Part shown: positions 8,500 to 18,345 of the stretch, in pieces
How positions within the stretch are numbered: position 1 is the first letter of the stretch
Layout of the letters: the number at the start of each line of letters is the position of its first letter
Assembly (NCBI RefSeq): GCF_031846485.1
Contig: NZ_JAVRHQ010000012.1
Span: forward strand, 62,001-126,000
Length of the DNA stretch: 64,000 nt
Origin: Autumnicola tepida
GTDB taxonomy: Bacteria; Bacteroidota; Bacteroidia; Flavobacteriales; Flavobacteriaceae
Direction of reading: 5' to 3'
Notes under the pieces: generated by a model
What the model saw: only the letters and a program-made list of their open reading frames with translations
Databases searched by the model: none
Told to the model about the DNA's origin: nothing
Translations under genes and position numbers: made by a program

Positions 8500-10305
8500 T
8501 TACCTGTTTTTAAATTTTGTTGCCTGAGCTGCCCAGTCTCCCCTACGGTCTGCTGAAGGGAATGGATCTATAACTTCGTTTAGCAACACAAAATCATTCT
8601 CGGTTAAATTACTAACCTGTTCAAAAGTGTATATTCCAACCTGGTGCAGGTGCTGTTCCAGTAAAGGACCAACTGCTTTTAGTTTGCCAAGATCATCGGC
8701 AGACTGAGTGGAAGGATCATAAACACCTATTCTCTCCAGCATCTCATCCAACCTGCTGCGGGTAACTTCGGATATGGTAAGGGCATCTGCATTTACCGTT
8801 TCAGTATGATGCTCCTCTTCGTCATTAAACTGCTCTGTAATTCTTTCATCAATATTAGATGCAGGCTCTTTGGCCGTTGGATCTGAATCTACATGTACAT
8901 GGCTTACATCATCCCCATGCTCTGCACGTAACCTTTTGTATTTATCTCCGGAAGATTTAAGGATTGTCTTAACCTCTGCCTGCGCAATTACAGGGAAATT
9001 TCTCGCGTAAAGAAGGAACAGCACAAAGAAGAAACCTATGGTTCCAATAAATACCCCAATATCTACAAATGTTGGTGAGAACATTGCCCATGAAGACGGC
9101 GTCCTACTTTTACTTAAATCTACCACGATAATGTTGAAACGCTCAAACCACATCCCGATGTTGATAATAAGCGCAACTATGAAAGTCCATAAAATATTCC
9201 TTCTAAGGCTTTTCACCCATAAAGTAAGCGGCACCACAAAGTTACAAATGATAAGCGCCCAAAATGCCCACCAGTAAGGCCCGGTAGCAGCTCCAAAAGA
9301 AAGATAGGTGTAGTTCTCGTAACTACTTCCTGAATACCATCCAATAAAATATTCTGTAATATAAGCTATGGAAACAATCCCACCGGTTAACAGGATCACC
9401 TTGTTCATATATTCAATATGAAGGAGGGTAATATAATTTTCCAGGTTGGAAACCTTTCTCATAATGATAAGCAGTGTCTGCACCATCGCAAAACCGGAGA
9501 AAATCGCACCCGCAACAAAATAGGGCGGGAAGATGGTACTATGCCATCCCGGCACCACAGAGGTAGCAAAGTCAAAAGATACAATGGTGTGTACCGAAAG
9601 TACCAGCGGAGTTGCCAAACCTGCAAGAACCAAGGAAACCTCTTCAAACCTTTGCCAGTCCTTTACACGACCACTCCATCCAAAACTAAGTATTCCGTAG
9701 ATTTTCTTCTGAAAAGGCCTTACTGCCCTGTCCCGCAACATCGCGAAATCAGGAAGAAGCCCCGTCCACCAGAACACCAGCGATACAGAAAGATAGGTGG
9801 AAATTGCAAATACGTCCCAAAGGAGCGGCGAGTTAAAGTTTACCCACAAAGACCCGAACTGGTTTGGAATTGGAAGTACCCAATATGCCAGCCATGGCCG
9901 CCCCATGTGAATAATAGGAAACAACCCGGCCTGGAAAACGGCGAAAATGGTCATTGCTTCCGCAGAACGGTTAACCGCCATTCTCCATTTTTGACGGAAA
10001 AGAAGAAGTACCGCAGAAATAAGTGTTCCCGCGTGTCCAATACCTACCCACCATACAAAGTTGGTAATGTCCCAGGCCCATCCAATGGTTTTGTTCAAGC
10101 CCCAGACTCCAATACCGGTAGATACCGTATAAACAATACAGCCTATTCCCCATAAGAATGCGACCAGTGCAATTGAAAACACAATCCACCAGGCTTTATT
10201 TGCCCTTCCCTCTACCGGAGCAGCAACATCTACACTTACATCGTGGTAAGATTTATCTCCGGTAACTAGAGGCTCTCTTATAGGCGCTTCGTAATGTGAC
10301 GACAT
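8500..10305 (-). CDS. actC: Alternative complex III subunit ActC (NrfD-like quinol-binding subunit) with C-terminal HhH extension
   Basis: The 601-residue subunit has about ten transmembrane helices of the NrfD/PsrC family (about residues 40-440) and provides the menaquinol oxidation site next to ActB. After the last helix there is an acidic linker and then about 85 residues with a helix-hairpin-helix-like motif (LGKLKAVGPLLEQHLHQVGIY). This type of small domain is often tacked onto unrelated bacterial proteins. The classic Rhodothermus ActC has no need of such a domain, so its role is unknown. The gene follows actB by 30 bp. Confidence 0.95.
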   Translation of the reverse strand: MSSHYEAPIREPLVTGDKSYHDVSVDVAAPVEGRANKAWWIVFSIALVAFLWGIGCIVYTVSTGIGVWGLNKTIGWAWDITNFVWWVGIGHAGTLISAVLLLFRQKWRMAVNRSAEAMTIFAVFQAGLFPIIHMGRPWLAYWVLPIPNQFGSLWVNFNSPLLWDVFAISTYLSVSLVFWWTGLLPDFAMLRDRAVRPFQKKIYGILSFGWSGRVKDWQRFEEVSLVLAGLATPLVLSVHTIVSFDFATSVVPGWHSTIFPPYFVAGAIFSGFAMVQTLLIIMRKVSNLENYITLLHIEYMNKVILLTGGIVSIAYITEYFIGWYSGSSYENYTYLSFGAATGPYWWAFWALIICNFVVPLTLWVKSLRRNILWTFIVALIINIGMWFERFNIIVVDLSKSRTPSSWAMFSPTFVDIGVFIGTIGFFFVLFLLYARNFPVIAQAEVKTILKSSGDKYKRLRAEHGDDVSHVHVDSDPTAKEPASNIDERITEQFNDEEEHHTETVNADALTISEVTRSRLDEMLERIGVYDPSTQSADDLGKLKAVGPLLEQHLHQVGIYTFEQVSNLTENDFVLLNEVIDPFPSADRRGDWAAQATKFKNR

Positions 10306-10335
10306 ATTCTTTTAAAATTGATTCTTAATACTAAT

Positions 10336-13300
10336 TTATGACTCCGAAGTGTTCCTGATTTTTACCTGGTAAACCACATTTGGCTGTGTACCCAGTCCTT
10401 CAAGGTTATGGTACATTCTTTCGTCAGTTACTTTTTCAAAGATACGGGTATCGTGATCGTTCACATCCCCAAACACAATGGCTCCTTTATCACAGGCCAG
10501 AGAACATGCGGTCTGGAACTCGCCATCTTCAACAGGACGACCTTCCCTTTTGGCATCTAAAATTGTCTTTTGTGTTCTCTGAATACATAGAGAACATTTT
10601 TCCATTACTCCTCTGGAACGAACTGTAACGTCTGGATTCAATACCATTCGGCCAAGGTCGTTATTCATATGGTAATCAAATTCATCATTTTCAGCATACG
10701 TAAACCAGTTGAAACGACGAACTTTATAAGGACAGTTGTTTGCACAGTATCTTGTACCAACACAACGGTTATAAATCATTTGGTTTTGCCCCTGGCGCCC
10801 GTGATTAATCGCCGCAACTGGACAAACAGTTTCACAAGGTGCATGGTTACAGTGCTGGCACATTACCGGCTGAAACACTACCTGCGGATTATCGTAAGAA
10901 GGCGTCTCCACTTCACGATAAGTTTCAAATAATGGCAATTCTTCAAGGTTTTCCTGTTCCTCCACAAAAGTATCGGCAGCAGAATAGTACCTGTCAATAC
11001 GCAACCAGTGCATATCCCTGAAATTTCTCACTTCCTCTTTCCCCACGACCGGTACATTGTTTTCAACATGGCAGGCGATAACACACGCGCCACATCCTGT
11101 ACAGGCATTCAGGTCTATAGACATATTAAAATGATGGCCTATAGAACGATCAAAAGAAGTCCAGATATCTGCACGGTCTGAAGTAGTTGGAATTTCCTGG
11201 TGATCATAGCTCACTTCAGGTTTTGGGTTCCAATGTTCTGCTTCAGTAGTATTATATTCGTGAAGGGTAGCTTCCTTGATGATATCGTCCCTGCCAGCAA
11301 GGGTTCCCTGTAGCTGAACACAGGCAAACTCATGGATTCCCGGAGCTTTCTCTATTTTTACATTTTGATGCGCCTTAAAGTTTTGATACAATGGAAAAGC
11401 ATTCACCCCTACCTGCATCTCTTCCTGGATGGATTCTTTTTTCCCGTAACCAACAGCAAGGGAAACAACACCTTTAGCCTGCCCCGGCTGTATATATACC
11501 GGAACATTTTTTACCACGCTGTCTCCAACCTGAATATTCACATAGCTACCATTAAGAGCGCCATTGGATACAAAATAGTTCTCCAAGCCTAAAGCCTTGG
11601 CATCTTCGCTGGACATTTTCAGGTAATTATCCCAGGAAGCTCTTGTTACAGGATCTGGCATCTCCTGCAACCACGGGTTATTGGCCTGTTGCCCATCACC
11701 CATTGCCACAGAAGTATAAAGCTCAAGCTGAAGGCCTTCTCCTTCACCAGCAGCTGTAAGACTTGAAGCCGCGGCAGAGCCAGAATTCATCTGAACGCTT
11801 CCGGCTGTATCTGGCAATTGCGGCACTGCAGAAGTATCCTGCAGCTCAAAAGTACCATCATGCAAAGCAGTAAACCATCTGTTTCCACCCAAAATACCAC
11901 TCCACATATCTTTCAGATATTCGTAGTAATTTTGGGAATTACCAGTCCACCTTAGCAGGGTATCCTGGAATTGCCTGGTATCGAATAATGGCTTTATTGT
12001 TGGCTGGGTTAAACCGAATTGTCTTCCGGTGAACTGAACATCTCCCCAACTCTCTAAATAATGAGGTGTAGCTCCTACAAATTCGCAAAGTTTGGCGGTT
12101 TCATCCATCTTCATTGAAAACGTAACAGCAAGATCTACATTTTTAAGACCTTCAACAAACTCTTTAGCATTAGGCAAGCTGTAGGCCGGGTTCACACCCA
12201 TAACGATTAAAGCTCCTATGCTCCCGGAGTTCATATCATCTACAAGGCGCGCCACTTCCGCCGCATTTCCCTGTCTCACCATCACAGGATTTTCAGTATC
12301 CATTACAGCACTGTTCATAGCCTCATTGATTTCCAGCACAAGGGTTTGGGCATCATTATCAGGAATTCCTGAAACAACAACCCCGTTTCTTCCGGCTTTA
12401 CGTAATTGAGAAGCCGCTTTAACCACTGCATCATCCAGCCTTGGGGAAAGATCGCTTGTAGAACCTCCTCCAACAACATAACCATGCAAAGCAGCTAAAA
12501 CAGCTTTTTGCTGGGATAATGTTACAGGAATACGCTTATCTGCATTAGACCCGGTTAAGCTCATATTAGATTCAAACTGAATATGACGGGACATTTTACC
12601 ATTTTTAGGCACTCTTCCTCTTGCGTACTGAGAGTCGAACCCTCCACCCTGCCAGTCACCAAGGAAATCTGCTCCCACAGAAACTATAGTTTCAGCCTTT
12701 GAAAAATCGTAATTTGGCAAAGCCCGCTTTCCATATTTTGCCTGAAAAGCATTCAAAGCGAAATCTTCAGAAAAAGCATCATAAACCACATGCCTCACAT
12801 TTCCATATCTTCCTGAAAATTCATTGATAAGTTTAGCAGTAGAAGGACTGGCTGTTGTTGAAGTAAGCAAAGCAATTTCACCATTTACATTATTCAACCT
12901 GCCTGTTACGCTACGGTCAAACTCTTCCCATGAAATATTCTGACCTTTCGCGGTTGGCCTTCTAAGCCTGTTTTTGTCATATAAAGATAATACCGACGCC
13001 TGCACTCTTGCGTTAGAGCCGGTACCAGCCATTGTATTTACTTCAATCTTGATAGGCCTTCCTTCACGGGTTTTAACCAAAACCCCCGAAAAATCAAACC
13101 CATCTGCCATTGTAGTAGCGTAATAATTTGCCACACCTGGAACAATACGATCTGGCTGCACCACATACGGAATAGACTTAACCACAGGCCCTTCACAAGC
13201 AGCAAGGGTTGCCGCCGCTGTACTAAACCCAATATATTTAAGGAAATCCCTACGGGAGGTTTTTGAACCTTCCATAGACTCCTGGTTCCCCAGAAATTCC

Positions 13301-13407
13301 TCCACAGGTATTTCCTCAGTAAATTCCTTTTTTTGGAGCGCCTCAACAATAGAGCTGTTTTCCTTTAGCTCTTCAACACTTTTCCAGTATTTCTTGTTTG
13401 ATGACAT
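10336..13407 (-). CDS. actB: Alternative complex III subunit ActB (molybdopterin-like/iron-sulfur fusion)
   Basis: The 1023-residue periplasmic subunit fuses a molybdopterin oxidoreductase-like B1 domain (about 100-600) to a four-cluster ferredoxin B2 domain (about 750-970). The signal region carries both a twin-arginine motif (SRRDFLKYIG) and a lipobox (LAAC, about residues 67-70), so it is likely exported folded by Tat and then lipidated. Cluster motifs visible are CTGCGACVIAC, CQHCNHAPCETVC, CVGTRYCANNC and CSLC with CSLAC. The B1 domain of this family holds no Mo cofactor. Electrons pass from quinol at ActC through these clusters to ActA hemes. Confidence 0.96.
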   Translation of the reverse strand: MSSNKKYWKSVEELKENSSIVEALQKKEFTEEIPVEEFLGNQESMEGSKTSRRDFLKYIGFSTAAATLAACEGPVVKSIPYVVQPDRIVPGVANYYATTMADGFDFSGVLVKTREGRPIKIEVNTMAGTGSNARVQASVLSLYDKNRLRRPTAKGQNISWEEFDRSVTGRLNNVNGEIALLTSTTASPSTAKLINEFSGRYGNVRHVVYDAFSEDFALNAFQAKYGKRALPNYDFSKAETIVSVGADFLGDWQGGGFDSQYARGRVPKNGKMSRHIQFESNMSLTGSNADKRIPVTLSQQKAVLAALHGYVVGGGSTSDLSPRLDDAVVKAASQLRKAGRNGVVVSGIPDNDAQTLVLEINEAMNSAVMDTENPVMVRQGNAAEVARLVDDMNSGSIGALIVMGVNPAYSLPNAKEFVEGLKNVDLAVTFSMKMDETAKLCEFVGATPHYLESWGDVQFTGRQFGLTQPTIKPLFDTRQFQDTLLRWTGNSQNYYEYLKDMWSGILGGNRWFTALHDGTFELQDTSAVPQLPDTAGSVQMNSGSAAASSLTAAGEGEGLQLELYTSVAMGDGQQANNPWLQEMPDPVTRASWDNYLKMSSEDAKALGLENYFVSNGALNGSYVNIQVGDSVVKNVPVYIQPGQAKGVVSLAVGYGKKESIQEEMQVGVNAFPLYQNFKAHQNVKIEKAPGIHEFACVQLQGTLAGRDDIIKEATLHEYNTTEAEHWNPKPEVSYDHQEIPTTSDRADIWTSFDRSIGHHFNMSIDLNACTGCGACVIACHVENNVPVVGKEEVRNFRDMHWLRIDRYYSAADTFVEEQENLEELPLFETYREVETPSYDNPQVVFQPVMCQHCNHAPCETVCPVAAINHGRQGQNQMIYNRCVGTRYCANNCPYKVRRFNWFTYAENDEFDYHMNNDLGRMVLNPDVTVRSRGVMEKCSLCIQRTQKTILDAKREGRPVEDGEFQTACSLACDKGAIVFGDVNDHDTRIFEKVTDERMYHNLEGLGTQPNVVYQVKIRNTSES

Positions 13408-13454
13408 ATATTTAAATATTACTTTCTTAAAAAATTATTTTACCAGAGCACGTC

Positions 13455-14825
13455 CTAATAGTGACACTTACCGCACTCGATACTACCCATTTCTGCGGCA
13501 GTTATCTCTTCTACTCCGTATTTTTTAGCTAACTGGGCATGAATTTTTTCATAATAGTCATTACCCTCCATTCTAACTTCTGTTTCCCGGTGACAGTTGA
13601 CACACCAGCCCATAGTTAATGGCGCATATTGATAAACCACTTCCATTTCCTCTATAGGACCATGACACTTCTGGCACTGCACCCCAGCCACTGTTACGTG
13701 CTGTGAGTGATTGAAATAAGCAAAATCCGGAAGATTATGAAGTCTTTCCCATTTTACAGGTTTTACATCACCACTATAAGTCCTGGAAGCAGGATCCCAT
13801 CCCACAGCGTCATATAGCTTGGCAATTTCACCGTCATAAAATTCTTTTGAGTATTCTTCTGTAGCAGTCTCTGGCGCAACTTCTGAAATAGCCTTATGAC
13901 AGTTCATACAAACATTAAGGGAAGGAATACCAGAAACTTTAGAAACCCTGGCAGAAGAGTGACAATATTTACATTCTATCTCATTATCCCCGGCATGTAT
14001 TCTATGTGAATAGTGAATAGGCTGGATTGGCTGATATCCCTGGTCTACTCCAACCTGCATCATCCAACCGTAAGCGAAATATCCAACAGCCAGCAAAACC
14101 ACCACAGAACTTACTACAATCAGGAATTGATTTTCCACAAATGATTTGTAGATAGGTTTTCTTTTAGGTTTCTCAGGCAATACCACACCGCTTGCACTCG
14201 CGAAGTTCCTTAAGGTTTTGTTTACCAGAAATAATACCGCAAGCAGCATTACCAGAACAAAAACAAGGATTCCAAGAATTATATTTAAAGAAACGCCGCC
14301 ACCTGAAGTACCTTGCCCGGCTCCCCCTGCTGGAGTTTGAGCCGCTGCGGGCTCAGGTTTAGGCTGCTCTACATAAGCAAGAATATCATTAATATCATCT
14401 TCAGATAACTGCGGAAAAGCAGGCATCTGGGTTTCGTTATATTCTTCAAAAATAGCGATCGCATCCTGGTCTCCTGACGCTCTTAGATTAGCATTATTAT
14501 GCACCCACTTATAGATCCACTCCAAATCCTGGCGCGAAGTCACCCCATTTAAGGCAGGCCCGATAGATTCAGAATATGGCTTATGACAAGCAGCACATAA
14601 GGAATTAAAAAGCGATTTCCCATTGGAAGCATCACCTAAAGCGGCCCCGGCACCAGAACCTTCAGATTGCCCTCCTTCAGACTGTTCCTGCTGAGCAGCA
14701 TCTCCATCCTGGGCCGATGCATCTGCCTGGTCCTGAGCAATCCCAATAACTGTAAACGAGAAAAAAAACGCTACTCCTAAAAGCAGTAATCGTGAAGTTG
14801 ATTGGCGGTATTTCACCTTTTTCAT
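13455..14825 (-). CDS. actA: Alternative complex III subunit ActA, multiheme cytochrome c with fused N-terminal monoheme domain
   Basis: A 456-residue protein using the Met at 14825 (MKKVKYRQ), which begins a normal signal peptide; the open frame continues upstream to 14897 without biological sense. It has six CxxCH motifs: CAACH (about residue 77) in an N-terminal cytochrome c domain, then, after a membrane helix, CKYCH, CMNCH, CQKCH, CVNCH and CGKCH at the extreme C-terminus. The five C-terminal hemes form the electron wire of ActA; the extra monoheme domain is linked by a Pro/Gly/Ala-rich segment. It is the first gene of the operon, with a promoter-like box at 14920-14927. Confidence 0.95.
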   Translation of the reverse strand: MKKVKYRQSTSRLLLLGVAFFFSFTVIGIAQDQADASAQDGDAAQQEQSEGGQSEGSGAGAALGDASNGKSLFNSLCAACHKPYSESIGPALNGVTSRQDLEWIYKWVHNNANLRASGDQDAIAIFEEYNETQMPAFPQLSEDDINDILAYVEQPKPEPAAAQTPAGGAGQGTSGGGVSLNIILGILVFVLVMLLAVLFLVNKTLRNFASASGVVLPEKPKRKPIYKSFVENQFLIVVSSVVVLLAVGYFAYGWMMQVGVDQGYQPIQPIHYSHRIHAGDNEIECKYCHSSARVSKVSGIPSLNVCMNCHKAISEVAPETATEEYSKEFYDGEIAKLYDAVGWDPASRTYSGDVKPVKWERLHNLPDFAYFNHSQHVTVAGVQCQKCHGPIEEMEVVYQYAPLTMGWCVNCHRETEVRMEGNDYYEKIHAQLAKKYGVEEITAAEMGSIECGKCHY

Positions 14826-14919
14826 ATTGTAAGTTGAATTAACGTCTAAACTTTGGTACGGTTTTTCTACTAAAGCTACTCCAGCAAAAAACGCCATTTC
14901 GTACCCCTAAATTCGGTCA

Positions 14920-14927
14920 CAAAAGTA
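14920..14927 (-). promoter_or_regulatory. Probable act-cox operon promoter, -7 element
   Basis: The minus strand reads TACTTTTG, an exact TAnnTTTG match about 95 nt upstream of the actA AUG. It lies in the divergent intergenic region shared with the SPOR gene. No clear -33 TTTG was found at the expected spacing. Confidence 0.45.
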
Positions 14928-15024
14928 AGATATAAAGTCGATTTTAGGAATGTTACAATAGTGTTAATCGATAATTTATATTAGTTCTAAATAATAATTA
15001 AGAACACTTTTAAGTTTTATATTT

Positions 15025-15032
15025 TACATTTG
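15025..15032 (+). promoter_or_regulatory. Probable promoter -7 element for SPOR gene
   Basis: TACATTTG is an exact TAnnTTTG match 18 nt before the AUG at 15050, giving a leader of only about 10-12 nt. Confidence 0.5.
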
Positions 15033-15049
15033 TTTCAAACACCATAACT

Positions 15050-15439
15050 ATGAGAATTTTAGCTCCAAAAAAGATGATAATCGCCGCTTTTGTGGCCACT
15101 TTTTTTTATACGTCTTCCTCCGCCCAAACCGGAAATATTAACATATATCAGGATGAAAAAATCCCGAAACTCCTGGAAATAAAGACAGAAATGTCTAAGG
15201 AAAATCAAATCGGCGACCGGTATAAAATTCAGCTGTTTTATGGGGATAATAATGAGGCAAGCGAAGTCTATAAAGAATATACCAGCCAGTTTGAATACCC
15301 TGCAATTATCGACTACGAAACTCCAAATTATAAAGTTTACGTAGGAAATTTCCGAAATCGTCTTGAAGCGGACAGAGCTCTTCTGGCTATTAAAGAAGCC
15401 TTCCCCGGAGCTTTTATTCCGAAGCCAAAAAGGAAATAA
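15050..15439 (+). CDS. Exported SPOR-domain protein
   Basis: The 129-residue protein has a signal peptide (cleavage near SSSAQ, about residue 25) and then a single SPOR domain. The sequence from YKIQLFYGDN to YKVYVGNFRNRLEADRALLAIKEAFPGAFI has the beta-alpha-beta pattern and the YKVYVGNF signature. SPOR domains bind denuded peptidoglycan, often at the division site. With no other domain it may be a small periplasmic peptidoglycan-binding protein. It converges on infB across a shared terminator. Confidence 0.85.
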   Translation: MRILAPKKMIIAAFVATFFYTSSSAQTGNINIYQDEKIPKLLEIKTEMSKENQIGDRYKIQLFYGDNNEASEVYKEYTSQFEYPAIIDYETPNYKVYVGNFRNRLEADRALLAIKEAFPGAFIPKPKRK

Positions 15440-15460
15440 TTTCAGCCATTTATATAAAAG

Positions 15461-15496
15461 AAAAATGCCGCTCATTCCCGAGCGGCTTTTTTCTTT
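15461..15496. terminator. Bidirectional intrinsic terminator between the SPOR gene and infB
   Basis: Stem GCCGCTC/GAGCGGC (15467-15473 with 15480-15486), preceded by five A and followed by six T, so it can terminate transcripts from both strands. Confidence 0.85.
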
Positions 15497-15514
15497 TATT
15501 GAGAATATCGAATG

Positions 15515-18283
15515 TTATTTCAATTTCTTTTTAACTTCTACTTCCCTGAAGGCTTCAACTACATCACCCTCCTTAATATCATTGTAGTTCTTAACCTGCA
15601 AACCACAATCATAACCTTTGGAAACTTCTTTCACGTCATCCTTAAATCTTTTCAAAGAAGCAAGTTCTCCAGTGAATACCACTACCCCGTCACGAATTAG
15701 ACGGATTCCGGAACTTCTGTATATTTTTCCTGAAGTTACCATACAACCGGCAATTGTTCCGATTTTTGAAATTTTGAAGGTTTCCCTTATTTCAGCAGTA
15801 CCGGTAATTTCTTCTTTCAGCTCCGGAGAAAGCATTCCTTCCATCGCATCCTTAAGATCGTTGATTGCATCATAAATAATGGAATAGGTTCTGATGTCAA
15901 TTTCTTCCTTATCTGCAACCTGTCTTGCATTTCCGGCAGGACGTACATTAAATCCGATAATTACAGCATCTGAGGCTGAAGCCAGCAATACGTCACTTTC
16001 AGTAATTGCGCCTACTCCTTTATGAATGATATTCACCTGAATTTCTTCAGTAGAAAGTTTCTGGAAACTGTCTGTAAGAGCTTCCACAGATCCGTCCACG
16101 TCACCTTTCAGGATAATATTAAGTTCTTTAAATTCTCCCAGTGCAATCCTACGTCCAATTTCATCAAGCGTAATATGCCTTTGGGTCCTAACGGTTTGCT
16201 CACGCTGCAACTGAGTCCTCTTGGCAGCGATGTTTTTAGCTTCCCGTTCGTCTGTCATCACCTTAAAGGTATCACCTGCCTGAGGCGCACCATCAAGGCC
16301 AAGAATAGAGACAGGCGTTGATGGGCCGGCTTCTTTCACATCTTTGCCACGCTCATCCTGCATAGCCTTTATCTTACCGCTGCTCCTGCCCGCAAGTACA
16401 TAATCTCCAATGCTAAGTGTACCAGACTGTACAAGAACAGTAGAAACGTAACCACGCCCACGATCCAGGTAAGCTTCCACCACAGTACCGGTGGCAAGGC
16501 GATCTGGATTAGATTGCAGCTCCAGGATTTCAGCTTCAAGCAATACTTTTTCAAGCAATTCCTTTACACCCATTCCTGTTTTAGCTGAAATATCGTGCGA
16601 CTGGATTTTACCTCCCCAATCCTCTACCAGCAGGTTCATAGCCGCCAGTTTTTCTTTAATTTTTTCAGGATTTGCCGTTGGCAAATCAGATTTATTAATC
16701 GCGAAAACAATAGGTACACCTGCAGCCTGCGCATGCGAAATAGCTTCCTTGGTTTGAGGCATCACATCATCATCTGCCGCAATCACAATAATCGCGATAT
16801 CGGTTACCTGCGCACCACGAGCACGCATCGCCGTAAAGGCTTCGTGACCCGGGGTATCCAAAAAGGCAATTTTCTGTCCGCCTTCCAGCTCTACTCCATA
16901 AGCACCAATATGCTGGGTAATTCCACCACTTTCGCCGGCGATCACATTTTCCTGACGAATGTAATCCAGCAAAGAAGTTTTACCATGGTCTACGTGACCC
17001 ATTACGGTTACAATAGGAGCTCTTGGTTTAAGGTCTTCAGGATTTTCTTCTACTTCCTGAGTGGTTTCCTCTTCATCTGCGGTTACAAATTCAACTTCAT
17101 ATCCAAATTCCTCAGCAACAATAGAAAGGGTTTCAGCATCAAGCCTCTGGTTCATGGTAACCATCATCCCAAGAGACATACAAGCTGAGATCACTTTGGT
17201 AACCGGCACATTCATCATGCTGGAAATTTCAGTAACCGTAACAAACTCAGTCACCTTTAATGTTTTGCTTTCCAGTTCCTGTTGTGCAAGATCCTCTTCG
17301 GAACGTTGACGGTGCTGATCCCTTTTTCCTCTTCTATATTTAGCTCCTTTTCCTTTACCAGATTTCCCCTGAAGTTTCTCAAGAGTTTCCCTAACCTGTT
17401 TCTGAACTTCTTCTTCGCTTGGCTCTTCTTTGGCTATAGGCCTTGAACGCGGTTTATTGCGTCCTTTCCTGCCTCCACCTCCACCGGAAGCTCCAGGTTT
17501 TACATCTTTGCTAATTCTCCTGCGACGTTTTTTACGTTTGTCCTTATCGTCAGCAGCTTTTTTGTCGTCTTTTTTCTTTTCAGGTTTTTTGAACTTGGAA
17601 AGATCAATTTTTTCACCTGTAAAGTTTGGCCCCTCAAGTTTAGCGTAATTGGTCTTAAGGGTATTGGATTCTTCTTCCTTCTCGCCGGAAGCTTCTGTTT
17701 TATCTTCCTGTTTTACAGCTTCTTCCTTAGCCTGGGGTTTTTCTTCCTCTTTTGGTGTGGCAGGAGCTTCTTTTTCAGGTTTTTTCTCTTCTTCTGAAGT
17801 TGTCTTTTCCGGTTTAGCTTCTTCAGGCTCAGGAGTCTCTGCCGCGGGCTGTTCGGCTTTTTCAGGCTCTTTTTCCTTTTCAGTTTCAGAAGCGTCAGAA
17901 GTTCCGGGTTTTTTATCGAGGTCTATTTTTCCGACTTTTTTAGGCCCGGAAAGTTTAGCTCTCGCAGAAACAACTTCCTCCTCTTTCTCCTTTTCCTTTT
18001 TATCCTCAGCCTTGCGTTTATCTTCCAACTCTTTTTCGCGGGCTAAACGAATTTCTTCCTTCTCTTTCCTCTTTTCCTCTCCTACTTCTTTGGAAGCCAC
18101 CTTTTTGCTTTTATCGGTTTGAAATTCGTCAAAAAGCACCTGATAGGTTTCAGGGGAGATTTTGGTAGTGGGACGCGCTTCAATGTCGTGGCCCTGGGAA
18201 TTCAAGAATTCCACAGCCCGATCCAACGAAATATTGAATTCGCGTAATACCTTGTTTAATCGCATTGTTTTTGCTTCAGCCAT
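15515..18283 (-). CDS. infB: Translation initiation factor IF-2
   Basis: The 922-residue GTPase places initiator tRNA on the ribosome. The N-terminal IF2_N domain (LNKVLREFNISLDRAVEFL) is followed by about 270 residues of Lys/Glu/Pro/Ala-rich low complexity, a Lys/Arg patch, a second IF2_N domain and the G domain: GHVDHGKTS (G1), DTPGHEAF (G3) and NKSD (G4). Beta-barrel and C-terminal domains follow. The start MAEAKT agrees with other Bacteroidota IF-2 proteins. It is the last gene of rimP-nusA-infB and ends at the bidirectional terminator. Confidence 0.98.
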   Translation of the reverse strand: MAEAKTMRLNKVLREFNISLDRAVEFLNSQGHDIEARPTTKISPETYQVLFDEFQTDKSKKVASKEVGEEKRKEKEEIRLAREKELEDKRKAEDKKEKEKEEEVVSARAKLSGPKKVGKIDLDKKPGTSDASETEKEKEPEKAEQPAAETPEPEEAKPEKTTSEEEKKPEKEAPATPKEEEKPQAKEEAVKQEDKTEASGEKEEESNTLKTNYAKLEGPNFTGEKIDLSKFKKPEKKKDDKKAADDKDKRKKRRRRISKDVKPGASGGGGGRKGRNKPRSRPIAKEEPSEEEVQKQVRETLEKLQGKSGKGKGAKYRRGKRDQHRQRSEEDLAQQELESKTLKVTEFVTVTEISSMMNVPVTKVISACMSLGMMVTMNQRLDAETLSIVAEEFGYEVEFVTADEEETTQEVEENPEDLKPRAPIVTVMGHVDHGKTSLLDYIRQENVIAGESGGITQHIGAYGVELEGGQKIAFLDTPGHEAFTAMRARGAQVTDIAIIVIAADDDVMPQTKEAISHAQAAGVPIVFAINKSDLPTANPEKIKEKLAAMNLLVEDWGGKIQSHDISAKTGMGVKELLEKVLLEAEILELQSNPDRLATGTVVEAYLDRGRGYVSTVLVQSGTLSIGDYVLAGRSSGKIKAMQDERGKDVKEAGPSTPVSILGLDGAPQAGDTFKVMTDEREAKNIAAKRTQLQREQTVRTQRHITLDEIGRRIALGEFKELNIILKGDVDGSVEALTDSFQKLSTEEIQVNIIHKGVGAITESDVLLASASDAVIIGFNVRPAGNARQVADKEEIDIRTYSIIYDAINDLKDAMEGMLSPELKEEITGTAEIRETFKISKIGTIAGCMVTSGKIYRSSGIRLIRDGVVVFTGELASLKRFKDDVKEVSKGYDCGLQVKNYNDIKEGDVVEAFREVEVKKKLK

Positions 18284-18345
18284 AAATTGCCCTCTAAATT
18301 AACCTCTTTTTGTTTATTATAAAAAAATGTTCTGAATCCAAAGAC

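Noticed and set aside
9418..10155. A 245-codon open frame opposite actC.
   Set aside because: It lies entirely within the clear actC reading frame and encodes a Lys/Arg/Pro-rich sequence without domain pattern.
17649..18122. A long Ser/Phe-rich open frame opposite infB.
   Set aside because: It mirrors the Lys/Glu-rich low-complexity region of IF-2; antisense of repeated GAA/AAA codons gives TTC/TTT and lacks stops.
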